Positions 55,942 through 64,000 of a stretch of DNA of 64,000 nt are shown one piece after another; position 1 is the stretch's first letter, and every line of letters starts with the position of its first letter. A program made the translations under genes and the position numbers. Location of the stretch: contig NZ_SLVY01000001.1 of the NCBI RefSeq assembly GCF_004345605.1, positions 434,001 to 498,000 on the forward strand, in the 5' to 3' direction. This DNA is from Rhodococcus sp. SMB37. GTDB lineage: Bacteria > Actinomycetota > Actinomycetes > Mycobacteriales > Mycobacteriaceae. Below the pieces are notes generated by a model. It was not told the origin of the DNA and searched no databases. It saw only the letters and a list, made by a program, of their open reading frames with translations.

Positions 55942-58248
55942 TCACGATTTCTCGAGGTATTCGGCTTTCCTGGTGTCGAGCGCGGCGTCCATCATGCTCG
56001 CGAGTCCCGGATGCTGCTTCAGTTCCGGGTCTTTCTCCGTGATCTCCCGGGCGAAGCGCTGTGCAGCGGCGATCACCTCGACGTCGTCGACGAGCGACAG
56101 CAGACGCAGAGTCGACACCGTTCCGGACTGAGCGACACCGAGCACGTCGCCTTCACGACGCAGCTGCAGGTCGAGTTGGGCGAGTTCGAATCCGTCGGCC
56201 GTGCCGGCGACCGCCTCCAACCTGGTCATCGTCGGGCTACCAGGCCTGGTGTCGGTGATGAGCAGGCACAGCCCCTGATGGCCACCTCGGCCGACTCGGC
56301 CACGAAGCTGATGGAGCTGACTGACACCGAACCGGTCGGCATCGACGATCACCATCACCGTCGCATTCGGTACGTCGACTCCGACCTCGACGACCGTGGT
56401 GCACACCAGTACGTCGATGTCGCCCGCCCCGAAGTCGCGCATCACGGCGTCCTTCTCGTCGCCGGGAAGCCGCCCGTGCAGCAACCCGACACGCAGATCG
56501 GCCAGCGGACCGGAGGCCAGTTCGTCGAACTGTTGCAGGACCGATTTCGTGTCGGGCGGCTTCTGCTTTCCCTTCTTCCCGGTGGCGGACTCGTCGAGAA
56601 GCTCGAAGGCTGCGGGGTCGAAAGCAGCGTCGTCGTCGGCCTCTCCGTCACCGATCCGCGAACACACGACGTACGCCTGGCGACCTTCCGCCACCTCCTC
56701 ACGAATGCGTTCCCACGCCCGCTCGACCCACGTCGGATGGGCTTTCGCTGCGACGACACGGCTGACGATCGGGGAACGCCCCTTCGGTAGCTGACGCAGC
56801 GTCGACACCTCGAGATCGCCGAGCACCGTCATCGCGATGGTGCGCGGGATCGGCGTCGCGGTCATCACCAGCACGTGTGGGGCCGCCCCGTCGCGCCCGC
56901 GGGAACGCAACTTGTCGCGTTGCTCCACACCGAACCTGTGTTGCTCATCGATCACGACCAATCCGAGATCGAAGAAGCTGACATTGTCCTCGATCAGGGC
57001 GTGGGTGCCGATCATGATGCCCGCGTCGCCGGTCATCGCCTCGTTCAGTGCCTGCCGCTTCTGCGCTGTCTTCATCGATCCGGTCAGGAGCGTGATGCGG
57101 GTGGCGAGGTCGTGGGCGCCGAGTTCACCAGCGGCGGCGAGGTCACCGAGCATGGCGGTGAGTGAGCGTGCATGCTGGGCTGCGAGGACCTCGGTGGGTG
57201 CGAGCAGCGCGCACTGGTGACCGGCATCGATCACCTGCAGCATCGCGCGCAACGCCACGATCGTCTTGCCGGAACCCACCTCGCCCTGCAGCAATCGGTT
57301 CATCGGGTGCTGCTGCGACAGATCCGCGGAGATCTCCTCCGCCACAGACAGCTGTCCCTCGGTCAGCTCGAACGGCAACCTGCGATCGAACTCGTCAGCG
57401 AGCGCATCGGCCCGGCGCGGACACTTCGGTGCGCTGCGTACCTCGACGTCGTGGCGCCGACGCGCCATCACCAGCTGCACCGCGGCAGCCTCGTCGAACC
57501 GCAACCGTTCCCGCGCGCGGGTGACGTCGTCCTTGGAATCGGGCATGTGAATGGTCCGCAAGGCTGCGTCGAGTCCGATCAGGGAATGTTCGCTGCGCAC
57601 CCCGTCCGGGAGGGGGTCGTCGACGGAGTCGAGCTGATCGAGGACCTGCCGGACACATCGCATCACGGTCCACGACTCCACGTCGCGGGTGGCCGGGTAC
57701 ATCGGGATCAGGGCGCGATCGAAGATCGACATGTCGATGCCATCGCTGCCTTGGGCGCTGCGCGCCAACCCCGCCAACGCACCGGCTCCGCGGACACGTA
57801 CCGGTGCGGGTGCGGCACCGCCGACCTCCGGGTCGCGCGGTTCGGGCAGGATCACATAACTCGGATGCGCCAGGCTCCACTTGTCGCGGAAGTACTTCAC
57901 GGTGCCCGAGAACATGCCGCGCACACCGGGCTTGATGTTGTATTTCACCTTGTGCGGATTGAAGAAGGTGACGTCGATCTTGTGGCGGTCGGACACCAGC
58001 ACCACGGCCAGCCGCGTGCCGGGTCGGCTCTTCATCCGCACCTCGTCGGCCTTCTCCACGCGAGCGATGATCGTCACGTGCTCGCCCTCGGCCGGTTGGG
58101 TGTCGCCGAGTTCGGCGCCCTGGGTGGCGTAGCGGTGCGGGTAGTGCCGCAGCAGGTCTTCCACGGTGGTCATCCCGAACGCTTCGGACAGCTTGTCGGC
58201 GGTCTTCCGGCCGAGGAGATGATCGAGGCGGTCCGCGAGTGTCGCCAC
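55942..58248 (-). CDS. recG: ATP-dependent DNA helicase RecG
   Basis: A 768-residue superfamily 2 helicase that remodels stalled forks. It has the N-terminal wedge OB domain, Walker A 'GEVGSGKTIVALRAML', the DExx box 'VIDEQHRFG', 'TATPIPRTIAMT', 'VCTTVVEVGVDVPNA' and 'QLHQLRGRVGRGGHQGLC'. GTG 58248 has GGAAGGGA upstream. An Ala/Pro-rich insertion lies between the wedge and helicase domains. Confidence 0.97.
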   Translation of the reverse strand: MATLADRLDHLLGRKTADKLSEAFGMTTVEDLLRHYPHRYATQGAELGDTQPAEGEHVTIIARVEKADEVRMKSRPGTRLAVVLVSDRHKIDVTFFNPHKVKYNIKPGVRGMFSGTVKYFRDKWSLAHPSYVILPEPRDPEVGGAAPAPVRVRGAGALAGLARSAQGSDGIDMSIFDRALIPMYPATRDVESWTVMRCVRQVLDQLDSVDDPLPDGVRSEHSLIGLDAALRTIHMPDSKDDVTRARERLRFDEAAAVQLVMARRRHDVEVRSAPKCPRRADALADEFDRRLPFELTEGQLSVAEEISADLSQQHPMNRLLQGEVGSGKTIVALRAMLQVIDAGHQCALLAPTEVLAAQHARSLTAMLGDLAAAGELGAHDLATRITLLTGSMKTAQKRQALNEAMTGDAGIMIGTHALIEDNVSFFDLGLVVIDEQHRFGVEQRDKLRSRGRDGAAPHVLVMTATPIPRTIAMTVLGDLEVSTLRQLPKGRSPIVSRVVAAKAHPTWVERAWERIREEVAEGRQAYVVCSRIGDGEADDDAAFDPAAFELLDESATGKKGKQKPPDTKSVLQQFDELASGPLADLRVGLLHGRLPGDEKDAVMRDFGAGDIDVLVCTTVVEVGVDVPNATVMVIVDADRFGVSQLHQLRGRVGRGGHQGLCLLITDTRPGSPTMTRLEAVAGTADGFELAQLDLQLRREGDVLGVAQSGTVSTLRLLSLVDDVEVIAAAQRFAREITEKDPELKQHPGLASMMDAALDTRKAEYLEKS

Positions 58249-58292
58249 TGCCGTCCCTTCCGTTCCGTGCGGTGACCGTCCGAGGTCACCGG

Positions 58293-59954
58293 CTACTCGA
58301 CGCCGAGCTGCAGCAGGTCGCTGCGCTGGCCCCCCTGGTACACCACAACCTCGAGTTCGGGGTGGCGGTCGTCGAGGTGGCGGGTCAGTTGTTCGGCGAG
58401 ACCGTCGGGGGCGCCGTCGCCGACCAGCATCGTCACGAGCTCACCGCCCGCAGCGAGGATCTTGTCGAGCAGCGACACACCCGCTGCCACAAGATCATGC
58501 TCGATGACTACGACATCTCGACCTGCGAGCCCGAGACTGTCGCCCGGTTCGCACGTCCCGACCCAGGTCAAGGCACGTTCGGTCGCGTACCGCAACGATC
58601 CCCAGCGGGTCGCGGCCGCCGCTTCCGACATCGCGAACGCGTCGTCGACGGTCGCGCGTCCCGCGTCGTGCACCGCAAGGGACGCCAATCCCTGGACCAT
58701 CGAGGAACACGGTAGGAACATCACCTCGCGGTGGCCATCTCTGGCCTGCGCACCCACTGCAACGACGTCCTGCTCGGACACCCACCCGTTGGGAAGGACG
58801 AGGACGTCCGTGCTCGGCAACGAGCGGATCGCGTCGAGCAGCAGACGGGGGTCGACGGCTGTCTCTGCAGTGAGGACGGTAGCGCCCTCGGCGTCGAACA
58901 ATCCCTCGGCGCCGGCACCCGAGACGATTGCGAGGACCGCTCGGCCGGAGGCGGACGCCGAAGCACCCGGGGCACTCGTGACGCACTGCTCGACACGGCC
59001 TGCTTCCAGCGTGAAGCAGGTGATCGCGATGCGGCGCAGCCTGCCCGCCGCGATTCCCGCCTCGATCGCAGCACCGGCGTCGCAGCAGTGCACGTGGACC
59101 GACCATCCTGCAGAGCCGTCCCCCACGATCGCAACCGAGTCGCCCAGTTCGTCGAGCCGGGCCCGGAGCTCCGCGATCCGCGCGCGATCGGACCCGTCGA
59201 CGATGTACATGACCTCGTAGTCCTGCGACTCGACGTCGTGTTCGGCAGCGTTGTGATCCGGGACGCTCTGACCACCGGTGTCGGGGACCGGAGTGCTGGT
59301 GAGTCGTAGGTGACGGTCGGGGCGATGTCCCGACACGATTTCGACCAGGCAGTCGAGCAGGATCAGCAGGCCGAGACCGCCGGCGTCGACGACTCCGGCC
59401 GCTGCAAGAACCTCGAGCTGTTCCGGTGTGACCTCGAGGGCGGTCGCCGCGGCGTCGGCGGCAGCCCCGACCGCGACCTTCAACGACGTCGTCTCGGCGG
59501 CAGCGAGTCCTGCTCCGTCCGCAGCGGCGCGCAGTACGGTGACGACAGTGCCCTCCGCGGGGGTGCTCAATGCGCCCGTCACGGTCGTGGCCGCCCTGTC
59601 CAGAGCGCGAGCGAAGTCGCGGCCGTCGACGGTGCTCAGACCCGCGATCGAGTCCGCGACACCGCGCAGTCCCTGCGCAAGGATCACCCCGGAGTTGCCG
59701 CGTGCTCCGACGAACGCACCGCGTGCGAGTGCCTCGGCGACCGCACCCACCGTGAGTGCACCGTCGACGGGTCCGCCGAGTTCGTCGGCGGCGGCGCGCA
59801 AGGTGGCGAGCAGGTTGGTGCCGGTATCGCCATCCGGAACCGGGAAGACATTGAGGGTGTTGATCTCGTGGCGGCGTTCCTCGAGGGTCGTCAGACCGAG
59901 ATCGACCCACCGGCGCAACGCTCGACCGTCGACGCCCTCACCGACTTCGAGCAC
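58293..59954 (-). CDS. DhaL/FakA-like (DAK phosphatase-type) protein
   Basis: A 553-residue protein of the DhaL/FakA (YloV) type. The N-terminal DhaL domain has the Mg-ATP motif 'NVFPVPDGDTGTNLLATLRAA' and 'GARGNSGVILAQ'; a middle domain and a C-terminal domain 'LVLPNGWVSEQDV' follow. In firmicutes FakA phosphorylates fatty acids bound to FakB; here no FakB is near. GTG 59954 is chosen because AGGGGGTGA lies 8 nt upstream; GTG 59987 is 8 nt after TAGGAT (60001-59996) and could be a leaderless start. Same place as Rv2974c. Confidence 0.88.
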   Translation of the reverse strand: MLEVGEGVDGRALRRWVDLGLTTLEERRHEINTLNVFPVPDGDTGTNLLATLRAAADELGGPVDGALTVGAVAEALARGAFVGARGNSGVILAQGLRGVADSIAGLSTVDGRDFARALDRAATTVTGALSTPAEGTVVTVLRAAADGAGLAAAETTSLKVAVGAAADAAATALEVTPEQLEVLAAAGVVDAGGLGLLILLDCLVEIVSGHRPDRHLRLTSTPVPDTGGQSVPDHNAAEHDVESQDYEVMYIVDGSDRARIAELRARLDELGDSVAIVGDGSAGWSVHVHCCDAGAAIEAGIAAGRLRRIAITCFTLEAGRVEQCVTSAPGASASASGRAVLAIVSGAGAEGLFDAEGATVLTAETAVDPRLLLDAIRSLPSTDVLVLPNGWVSEQDVVAVGAQARDGHREVMFLPCSSMVQGLASLAVHDAGRATVDDAFAMSEAAAATRWGSLRYATERALTWVGTCEPGDSLGLAGRDVVVIEHDLVAAGVSLLDKILAAGGELVTMLVGDGAPDGLAEQLTRHLDDRHPELEVVVYQGGQRSDLLQLGVE

Positions 59955-60026
59955 CCGATCACCCCCTGTTCCTGCGCCCTCGTACACTCGTGGAAATCCT
60001 AGCTGCGCCGCGTTCTCGCGTCCGGT

Positions 60027-60056
60027 TTGGTCTTACGCAGTCCGGTTCGCTAAGCT
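60027..60056 (+). promoter_or_regulatory. Candidate promoter of rpmB
   Basis: -35 TTGGTC at 60027-60032 and -10 TAAGCT at 60051-60056, spaced 18 nt, about 90 nt upstream of ATG 60147. Confidence 0.45.
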
Positions 60057-60069
60057 GGTCCGGTTGCCT

Positions 60070-60096
60070 GACACGGGTGACGACGATCCCCGTGTC
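60070..60096 (+). other. Hairpin in the rpmB 5' leader
   Basis: 8-bp perfect inverted arms (60070-60077, 60089-60096) with an 11-nt loop, downstream of the candidate promoter. Could be a binding site for autoregulation or an RNA stability element. Confidence 0.4.
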
Positions 60097-60146
60097 TGAA
60101 GCATGCACAGACAGAAGATATCCACTAGACACAAGGAGTTCGCGAC

Positions 60147-60338
60147 ATGGCTGCCGTCTGCGACGTATGCGCCAAGGGCCCCGGCTTCGGGAAGTCGGTC
60201 TCGCACTCGCACCGGCGTACCAACCGTCGCTGGAACCCGAACATCCAGAGCGTCCGCGCTCAGGTTGCACCGGGCAACACCCGCAAGATGAACGTGTGCA
60301 CCTCCTGCCTGAAGGCAGGAAAGGTTGCTCGCGGCTGA
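60147..60338 (+). CDS. rpmB: 50S ribosomal protein L28 (bL28, zinc form)
   Basis: A 63-residue bL28: '[31 protein letters not shown]'. Both CxxC pairs are present ('CDVC' and 'CTSC'), so it is the zinc-containing C+ form, as is L32 in this window. AAGGAG at 60133-60138 is a good ribosome site. It is a single-gene unit with a strong terminator. Confidence 0.97.
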   Translation: MAAVCDVCAKGPGFGKSVSHSHRRTNRRWNPNIQSVRAQVAPGNTRKMNVCTSCLKAGKVARG

Positions 60339-60354
60339 TCCCGGTCGAGATGTG

Positions 60355-60395
60355 GATCAAGGCCCTCGGTGCGTAATGCACCGGGGGCCTTGATC
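60355..60395 (+). terminator. Strong terminator of rpmB
   Basis: 18-bp arms at 60355-60372 and 60378-60395 with one mismatch and a 5-nt loop, starting 17 nt after the rpmB stop. It ends 31 nt before the next gene's start. Confidence 0.85.
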
Positions 60396-60414
60396 GTTCG
60401 GTAACCGATACCGA

Positions 60415-60420
60415 TATGGT
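60415..60420 (+). promoter_or_regulatory. Candidate -10 of a leaderless transcript (enoyl-CoA hydratase gene)
   Basis: TATGGT fits TANNNT and ends 6 nt before GTG 60427, with no ribosome site between. It lies directly downstream of the rpmB terminator. Confidence 0.55.
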
Positions 60421-60426
60421 GCGACG

Positions 60427-61227
60427 GTGACCGATAACCTACAGTCCCTCGTACGCGTGGAGGACGGTGTGCTGCGGATCGCCGTGGCCACCGCCGAACA
60501 CGGCACGTCGTTGTCCCCCGAAGGCATGCGACAGGGCATCGACGCCCTGCGTTCGGCCGGCCCCGAGATCGGTGCAGTCCTCCTCGTCGGCGAGGGCGCG
60601 AACTTCTGCGCGGGTGGAAACGTCCGCGGCTTCGCCGCGGCGGAAGACCGCAGCGCCCACCTGTTCGACATCGCGAACCTGTTCCACGACTTCGTTCGCG
60701 CACTCGACGCCATCGCAGTTCCTGTCGTCGCCGCGGTGCACGGCTGGGCGGCAGGCGCGGGCATGAGTATCGTGCTGCACGCAGACATCGCGTTCGCAGG
60801 TCCTGGAACGAAGCTGCGGGCCGCCTACCCGTCGATCGGGTTCACCCCGGACGGCGGCATGTCGTGGACTCTGCCGCGCGTCGTGGGGCTCGCCCGTGCG
60901 CGCGAACTCATCCTCACCGACGCTGTGATCAGCGCCGAGGAAGGTGTCAGGCTCGGGCTGCTCAGCCGGATCGTCGGCGACGACGAGATCCAGGGCGAGG
61001 CCCTGAGGATCGCACGCACCCTGGCGCACGGCCCGACCGCGGCCTACGCGGGCATCCACCGTCTGGTGAACGACTCCGTGCATCGGTCGCTGTCCGAACA
61101 GATGGACGCCGAGGCCGCATCGATCTCTGCCGCATCGACCACCCCCACCGGCATCGAAGGTGTGAACTCGTTCGTCGAGAAACGCCGCCCCGACTGGTCG
61201 CTAGGCGCCAACGCCGACCAGCAGTGA
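60427..61227 (+). CDS. Enoyl-CoA hydratase/isomerase family protein
   Basis: A 266-residue crotonase-fold protein. The oxyanion hole is in 'GANFCAGGNVRGFA' and 'VHGWAAGAGMSIVLHADIAFAG'. Of the two Glu of true hydratases neither is seen: the first site has no Glu and the second reads 'SIGFTPDGGMSWTLPRVVG', with Asp, as in PaaG-type isomerases. It is therefore more likely an enoyl-CoA isomerase-like enzyme. GTG 60427 follows TATGGT by 6 nt, a probable leaderless start. It lies between rpmB and ung. Confidence 0.9.
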   Translation: MTDNLQSLVRVEDGVLRIAVATAEHGTSLSPEGMRQGIDALRSAGPEIGAVLLVGEGANFCAGGNVRGFAAAEDRSAHLFDIANLFHDFVRALDAIAVPVVAAVHGWAAGAGMSIVLHADIAFAGPGTKLRAAYPSIGFTPDGGMSWTLPRVVGLARARELILTDAVISAEEGVRLGLLSRIVGDDEIQGEALRIARTLAHGPTAAYAGIHRLVNDSVHRSLSEQMDAEAASISAASTTPTGIEGVNSFVEKRRPDWSLGANADQQ

Positions 61228-61252
61228 TCGCCGCGAGCCGCTGGGCGACGTG

Positions 61253-61951
61253 CTAGGGCAGACGCCAGTCCACCGGCTCGCCACCCTGCTCCACCAGCAA
61301 CGCGTTCGCGCGGCTGAAGGGTTTCGATCCGAAGAATCCGCGCGACGCCGACAGCGGCGACGGGTGCGCAGACTCGACGGTCGGGATGTCGCCGAGCATC
61401 GGGCGCAGGGTGGCTGCGTCGCGGCCCCACAGAATCGCGACGAGCGGCGTTCCCCGCGCGACGAGCGCTCGAATCGCCTGTTCGGTGACGCCCTCCCACC
61501 CTTTACGCCGATGCGATGCCGGCTCCCCCGGTTGCACGGTGAGCACCCTGTTCAGCAACAGCACGCCCTGTTCCGACCAGGGAGTGAGATCGCCGTTGGT
61601 GGGCTGGGGCAGTCCCAGGTCGTCGCCGTACTCGCGGTAGATGTTGGCGAGACTACGCGGAATGGGCCGCACGTCCGGTGCCACGGAGAAACTCAGCCCG
61701 ACCGCGTGGCCGGGCGTGGGGTACGGGTCCTGGCCGACGATCAGCACCCGCACGCGGTCGAACGGGTGGGTGAACGCACGAAGGACGTTCTCGCCTGCGG
61801 GTAGGTACCTGCGCCCGCCTGCGATCTCCGCCCTGAGGAACGCGCCCATCGCAGTGATGTCGTCGGCGACGGGTGCGAGAGCCTCCGCCCAGCCAGGGTC
61901 GACGATCTCGGACAGAGGCTTCGGTGACCGCTCGGTCGTCTGCTCGCTCAC
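61253..61951 (-). CDS. ung: Uracil-DNA glycosylase (family 1)
   Basis: A 232-residue family 1 UDG with the water-activating '[17 protein letters not shown]', the catalytic-loop '[17 protein letters not shown]', and 'LLLNRVLTV' with the uracil-recognition Asn. It removes uracil from DNA. GTG 61951 has GGAGGAG upstream. It follows the gamma-carbonic anhydrase by 62 nt on the same strand. Confidence 0.97.
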   Translation of the reverse strand: MSEQTTERSPKPLSEIVDPGWAEALAPVADDITAMGAFLRAEIAGGRRYLPAGENVLRAFTHPFDRVRVLIVGQDPYPTPGHAVGLSFSVAPDVRPIPRSLANIYREYGDDLGLPQPTNGDLTPWSEQGVLLLNRVLTVQPGEPASHRRKGWEGVTEQAIRALVARGTPLVAILWGRDAATLRPMLGDIPTVESAHPSPLSASRGFFGSKPFSRANALLVEQGGEPVDWRLP

Positions 61952-62013
61952 GTCGGAAACTCCTCCGGTCGGTCTTCTGTCGATACGGTTCTGGTGGATA
62001 GATCGAGACCCGA

Positions 62014-62535
62014 TCAGTCGATACGACGCAGGTCCGTGCGGTAATAGTCGGCGTTCGCGGCATACATCTTCGCGTTCGCGTCGAAGTGGCCCTCGGGCAA
62101 CTCGAATCCTTCACGGATCTTCGCGGGGATCCCCATAGCCATCCGCCGTGCCGGAAGCTCGAAGCGCGGCGGGATCAGGGCACCGGCCGCAACCTGCGCG
62201 CCCTCCCCGATCGTCGATCCGTTGAGCACGAGCGAACCCGACCCGATCAGAGCACCGTCGCCGATCGTGGCGCCCTCGATGTGGGTGTTGTGCCCGACCA
62301 CACACCGTGCGCCGAGGATCGTATCGTCGATCGCGGTGCAGTGGATGATGGTGCCGTCCTGGATGTTGGTCTCTTCACCGACGACGATCCGGCCGTAGTC
62401 GGCCCTCAGCACCGCGGTCGGCCACACCGAGGCGTGAGCACCGAGGGTGACGTTGCCGATGACCACCGCGTCGGGGTGCACATAGGCGGTGGAGTGGATG
62501 TCGGGCGTGCGGTCGCCGAGAGCGTAAACAGCCAT
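62014..62535 (-). CDS. Gamma-class carbonic anhydrase-like protein
   Basis: A 173-residue left-handed beta-helix with hexapeptide repeats ('[42 protein letters not shown]'). Zn-ligand His in 'IIHC' and two in '[10 protein letters not shown]' are all present, so a trimeric metal enzyme is plausible. It might hydrate CO2 or be a related ferripyochelin-binding-type protein. It starts 9 nt downstream of thiL and is co-transcribed. Confidence 0.9.
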   Translation of the reverse strand: MAVYALGDRTPDIHSTAYVHPDAVVIGNVTLGAHASVWPTAVLRADYGRIVVGEETNIQDGTIIHCTAIDDTILGARCVVGHNTHIEGATIGDGALIGSGSLVLNGSTIGEGAQVAAGALIPPRFELPARRMAMGIPAKIREGFELPEGHFDANAKMYAANADYYRTDLRRID

Positions 62536-62544
62536 CGGAAAAAC

Positions 62545-63540
62545 CTATCTCGAGGTCGCGGACCCGAAACTCTCCCACCCACCCGGTGCGCCCCAGCTCC
62601 GGCCGTCGACCGTCACGCCGCTGCCGTCGTGCACGCGGCCGATCCGGCGCCATCCGTCCGGCAGATCCGCCTCGGGTGGGAAGCATGCGGCGAGGGCGTG
62701 GTCTTCGCCGCCGGTGAACACCCAGGTCCACGGGTCGGTTCCGAGGTTCCCCGCCGCGGCTCTCAGGCGCGGCCCGGGTTCGAGGGTGTGCTGTTCCACG
62801 GTGATCCCGACGCCCGATGCGACCGCGATGTGCCCGAGGTCGGCGAGCAGACCGTCGGAGATGTCGGTGCCGGCCCGAGCCCCGGCGAGTACGGCGCTGA
62901 CGCCGGCCTCGTAGGGCGGTGACGGAACCCGGTGTACGTCGACGAGGTCGACGAATCCGGTGTGCTCGGCCGCAAGCAGGGCCAGCCCCGCCGCGGACGC
63001 TCCGGTGGTACCGGCGAGCGCGACGATGTCACCCGCGCGTGCCTCCGAGCGCAGCAGCGGTGCGCGTCCCTCCAGGTCACCGAGGACGGTGACGGCGACG
63101 ATCACCTGTTCGGCCTGAACGAGGTCTCCGCCGATCACGCCGGCGCCGATCGCTTCGGCGGACTCACCGATGCCCGCAGAGATCCCGTCGAGCACTGAGA
63201 CCGGAGTGTCGGGCGGGCAGCCGAGTCCCACGAGGAAGGCGATGGGTCGCGCTCCCATCGCGGCGACGTCCGCACCGTTCTGCGCCACCGCCTTGCGCCC
63301 GACGTCCTGCGGCGACGACCAGTCCAACCGAAAATGTCGGCCTTCGACGAGCATGTCGGTGGAGACCGCGACCCGGCCGTCCGCCGCCGCCACGATCGCG
63401 GCGTCGTGTCCCGGTCCCACCAGCGTCGTGGCGGGCTGTCGCCGACCGGCGACCGCCCGGGCGATCGTGGGAAACTCCCCCACCTCGGCAACGGTGGGTT
63501 CCCGCCCGGGGCTGCTGAACGAACCGATCGGATCCGACAC
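62545..63540 (-). CDS. thiL: Thiamine-monophosphate kinase
   Basis: A 331-residue ThiL that makes thiamine diphosphate. Motifs: 'GPGHDAAIV' and 'STDMLVEGRHFRLDWSSPQDVGRKAVAQNGADVAAMGARP' (metal/ATP), 'GGDLVQ' and 'GTDISDGLLADLGHI' and 'GGEDHALAACF'. GTG 63540 is the likely start. First gene of thiL-gamma-carbonic anhydrase-ung. Diverges from the DUF3515 gene by 110 nt. Confidence 0.96.
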   Translation of the reverse strand: MSDPIGSFSSPGREPTVAEVGEFPTIARAVAGRRQPATTLVGPGHDAAIVAAADGRVAVSTDMLVEGRHFRLDWSSPQDVGRKAVAQNGADVAAMGARPIAFLVGLGCPPDTPVSVLDGISAGIGESAEAIGAGVIGGDLVQAEQVIVAVTVLGDLEGRAPLLRSEARAGDIVALAGTTGASAAGLALLAAEHTGFVDLVDVHRVPSPPYEAGVSAVLAGARAGTDISDGLLADLGHIAVASGVGITVEQHTLEPGPRLRAAAGNLGTDPWTWVFTGGEDHALAACFPPEADLPDGWRRIGRVHDGSGVTVDGRSWGAPGGWESFGSATSR

Positions 63541-63650
63541 GGTGACTGGCGCCTCTTTCTCGATCGGCTGTGGTCGGGCGGAGTGCCTGCCCTGCTAGCG
63601 TCGTCAAACGCTACCTTCCTACCCGCTCACTCTCCGATTCCGGGAAATAG

Positions 63651-64000
63651 ATGAACGACAACTCTGCGCCCGAACCCGACCCGACCGCGACAGATGTCCC
63701 CGAAACCGCCGCTGATGAGCCCCGCCGCAGCCCCGCGATGATCGCCACCGCGGTCGCGCTCCCCGTCGCGCTGCTCACGGGGATCATCCTGGCGGCCGTC
63801 ATGGTGTCGCGGGATCCCGTAACAAGTCCGGTGGGGCTGGGGCCGGTTCCCGCGCCGGAAGCGGAATCGGCCTCGTGCTCGGACCTGCTCGGCGCGCTTC
63901 CCGAGAACATGGGCGACTTCGCCCGTGCGGAGCTGGCCGATCCTGCCCCGGTCGGGGCGGCAGCGTGGCAGGCTCCCGACGCGTCCGAGGTCGTCCTGCG
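63651..64000 (+). CDS. DUF3515 membrane/lipid-anchored protein (3' end outside window)
   Basis: The frame from ATG 63651 is open to the window's end (116 codons). It has an acidic N-terminus, one hydrophobic segment ('MIATAVALPVALLTGIILAAVMV') and then 'SCSDLLGALPENMGDFARAELADPAPVGAAAWQAPDASEVVL', which matches the start of DUF3515 proteins such as Rv2980. Exported, single membrane segment, function unknown. Gene order with thiL fits mycobacteria. Confidence 0.85.
   Translation, partial: MNDNSAPEPDPTATDVPETAADEPRRSPAMIATAVALPVALLTGIILAAVMVSRDPVTSPVGLGPVPAPEAESASCSDLLGALPENMGDFARAELADPAPVGAAAWQAPDASEVVL

Overview
The window is high-GC DNA from a mycolic-acid actinobacterium, most likely Rhodococcus or a close Nocardiaceae relative. 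The evidence is GTG starts, TANNNT promoters placed for leaderless transcripts, mycobacterial-type genes (SepIVA-like DivIVA, LppW-like lipoprotein, DUF3515, DUF2469) and a housekeeping order that follows, from memory, the Mycobacterium tuberculosis Rv2880c-Rv2980 interval. No tRNA, rRNA, IS element, prophage or CRISPR array was seen.

Layout. 1-8523 (+) is an accessory catabolic and uptake operon: two short-chain dehydrogenases, a SnoaL-like protein, a TauD/TfdA-type dioxygenase, an AhpD/CMD-like protein and a branched-chain-amino-acid-type ABC transporter with a fused LivH-LivM permease. Its substrate is unknown. rlmN, a CitE-like lyase and a methyltransferase follow. 11408-15622 (-) is the core block rpsB-tsf / pyrH-frr-cdsA. 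15943-21807 holds envelope and accessory genes: an M23-like protein, an orphan MinD/EspI-like ATPase, xerC, an MFS exporter, a siderophore-interacting reductase with a possible IdeR box, and two small genes. 21868-27494 (-) carries dprA-yifB-yraN, DUF2469, rnhB, lepB and rplS. 27578-34113 holds a membrane protein, tex, an LppW-like lipoprotein and rpsP-khpA-rimM-trmD. 34286-41378 (-) holds an amidohydrolase, ffh and the nitrogen operon amt-glnB-glnD, preceded by a four-box GlnR-type site. 41602-55530 (-) holds smc-ftsY, acyP, an OsmC protein, yceD-rpmF-rnc-mutM, sepIVA and pyc-rsmD-coaD. 55740-64000 holds a truncated DHFR-like gene, recG, a DhaL/FakA-like protein, rpmB, an enoyl-CoA hydratase, thiL-gamma-carbonic anhydrase-ung and the start of a DUF3515 gene.

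Functionally, the core serves translation (rpsB, tsf, frr, rpsP, rplS, rpmF, rpmB, rimM, trmD, rlmN), protein export (ffh, ftsY, lepB), chromosome maintenance (smc, xerC, dprA, recG, mutM, ung, rnhB), nitrogen sensing and central metabolism (pyc, coaD, thiL, cdsA, pyrH).

The observations I find most interesting are the unassigned catabolic-transport operon with its Tyr-to-Phe dehydrogenase, the phased GlnR site upstream of amt, the two nested seven-codon micro-ORFs made by a tandem duplication before the 27578-28486 membrane protein, paired DnaA-like boxes, and a set of genes whose -10 element lies 6-8 nt from the start codon.
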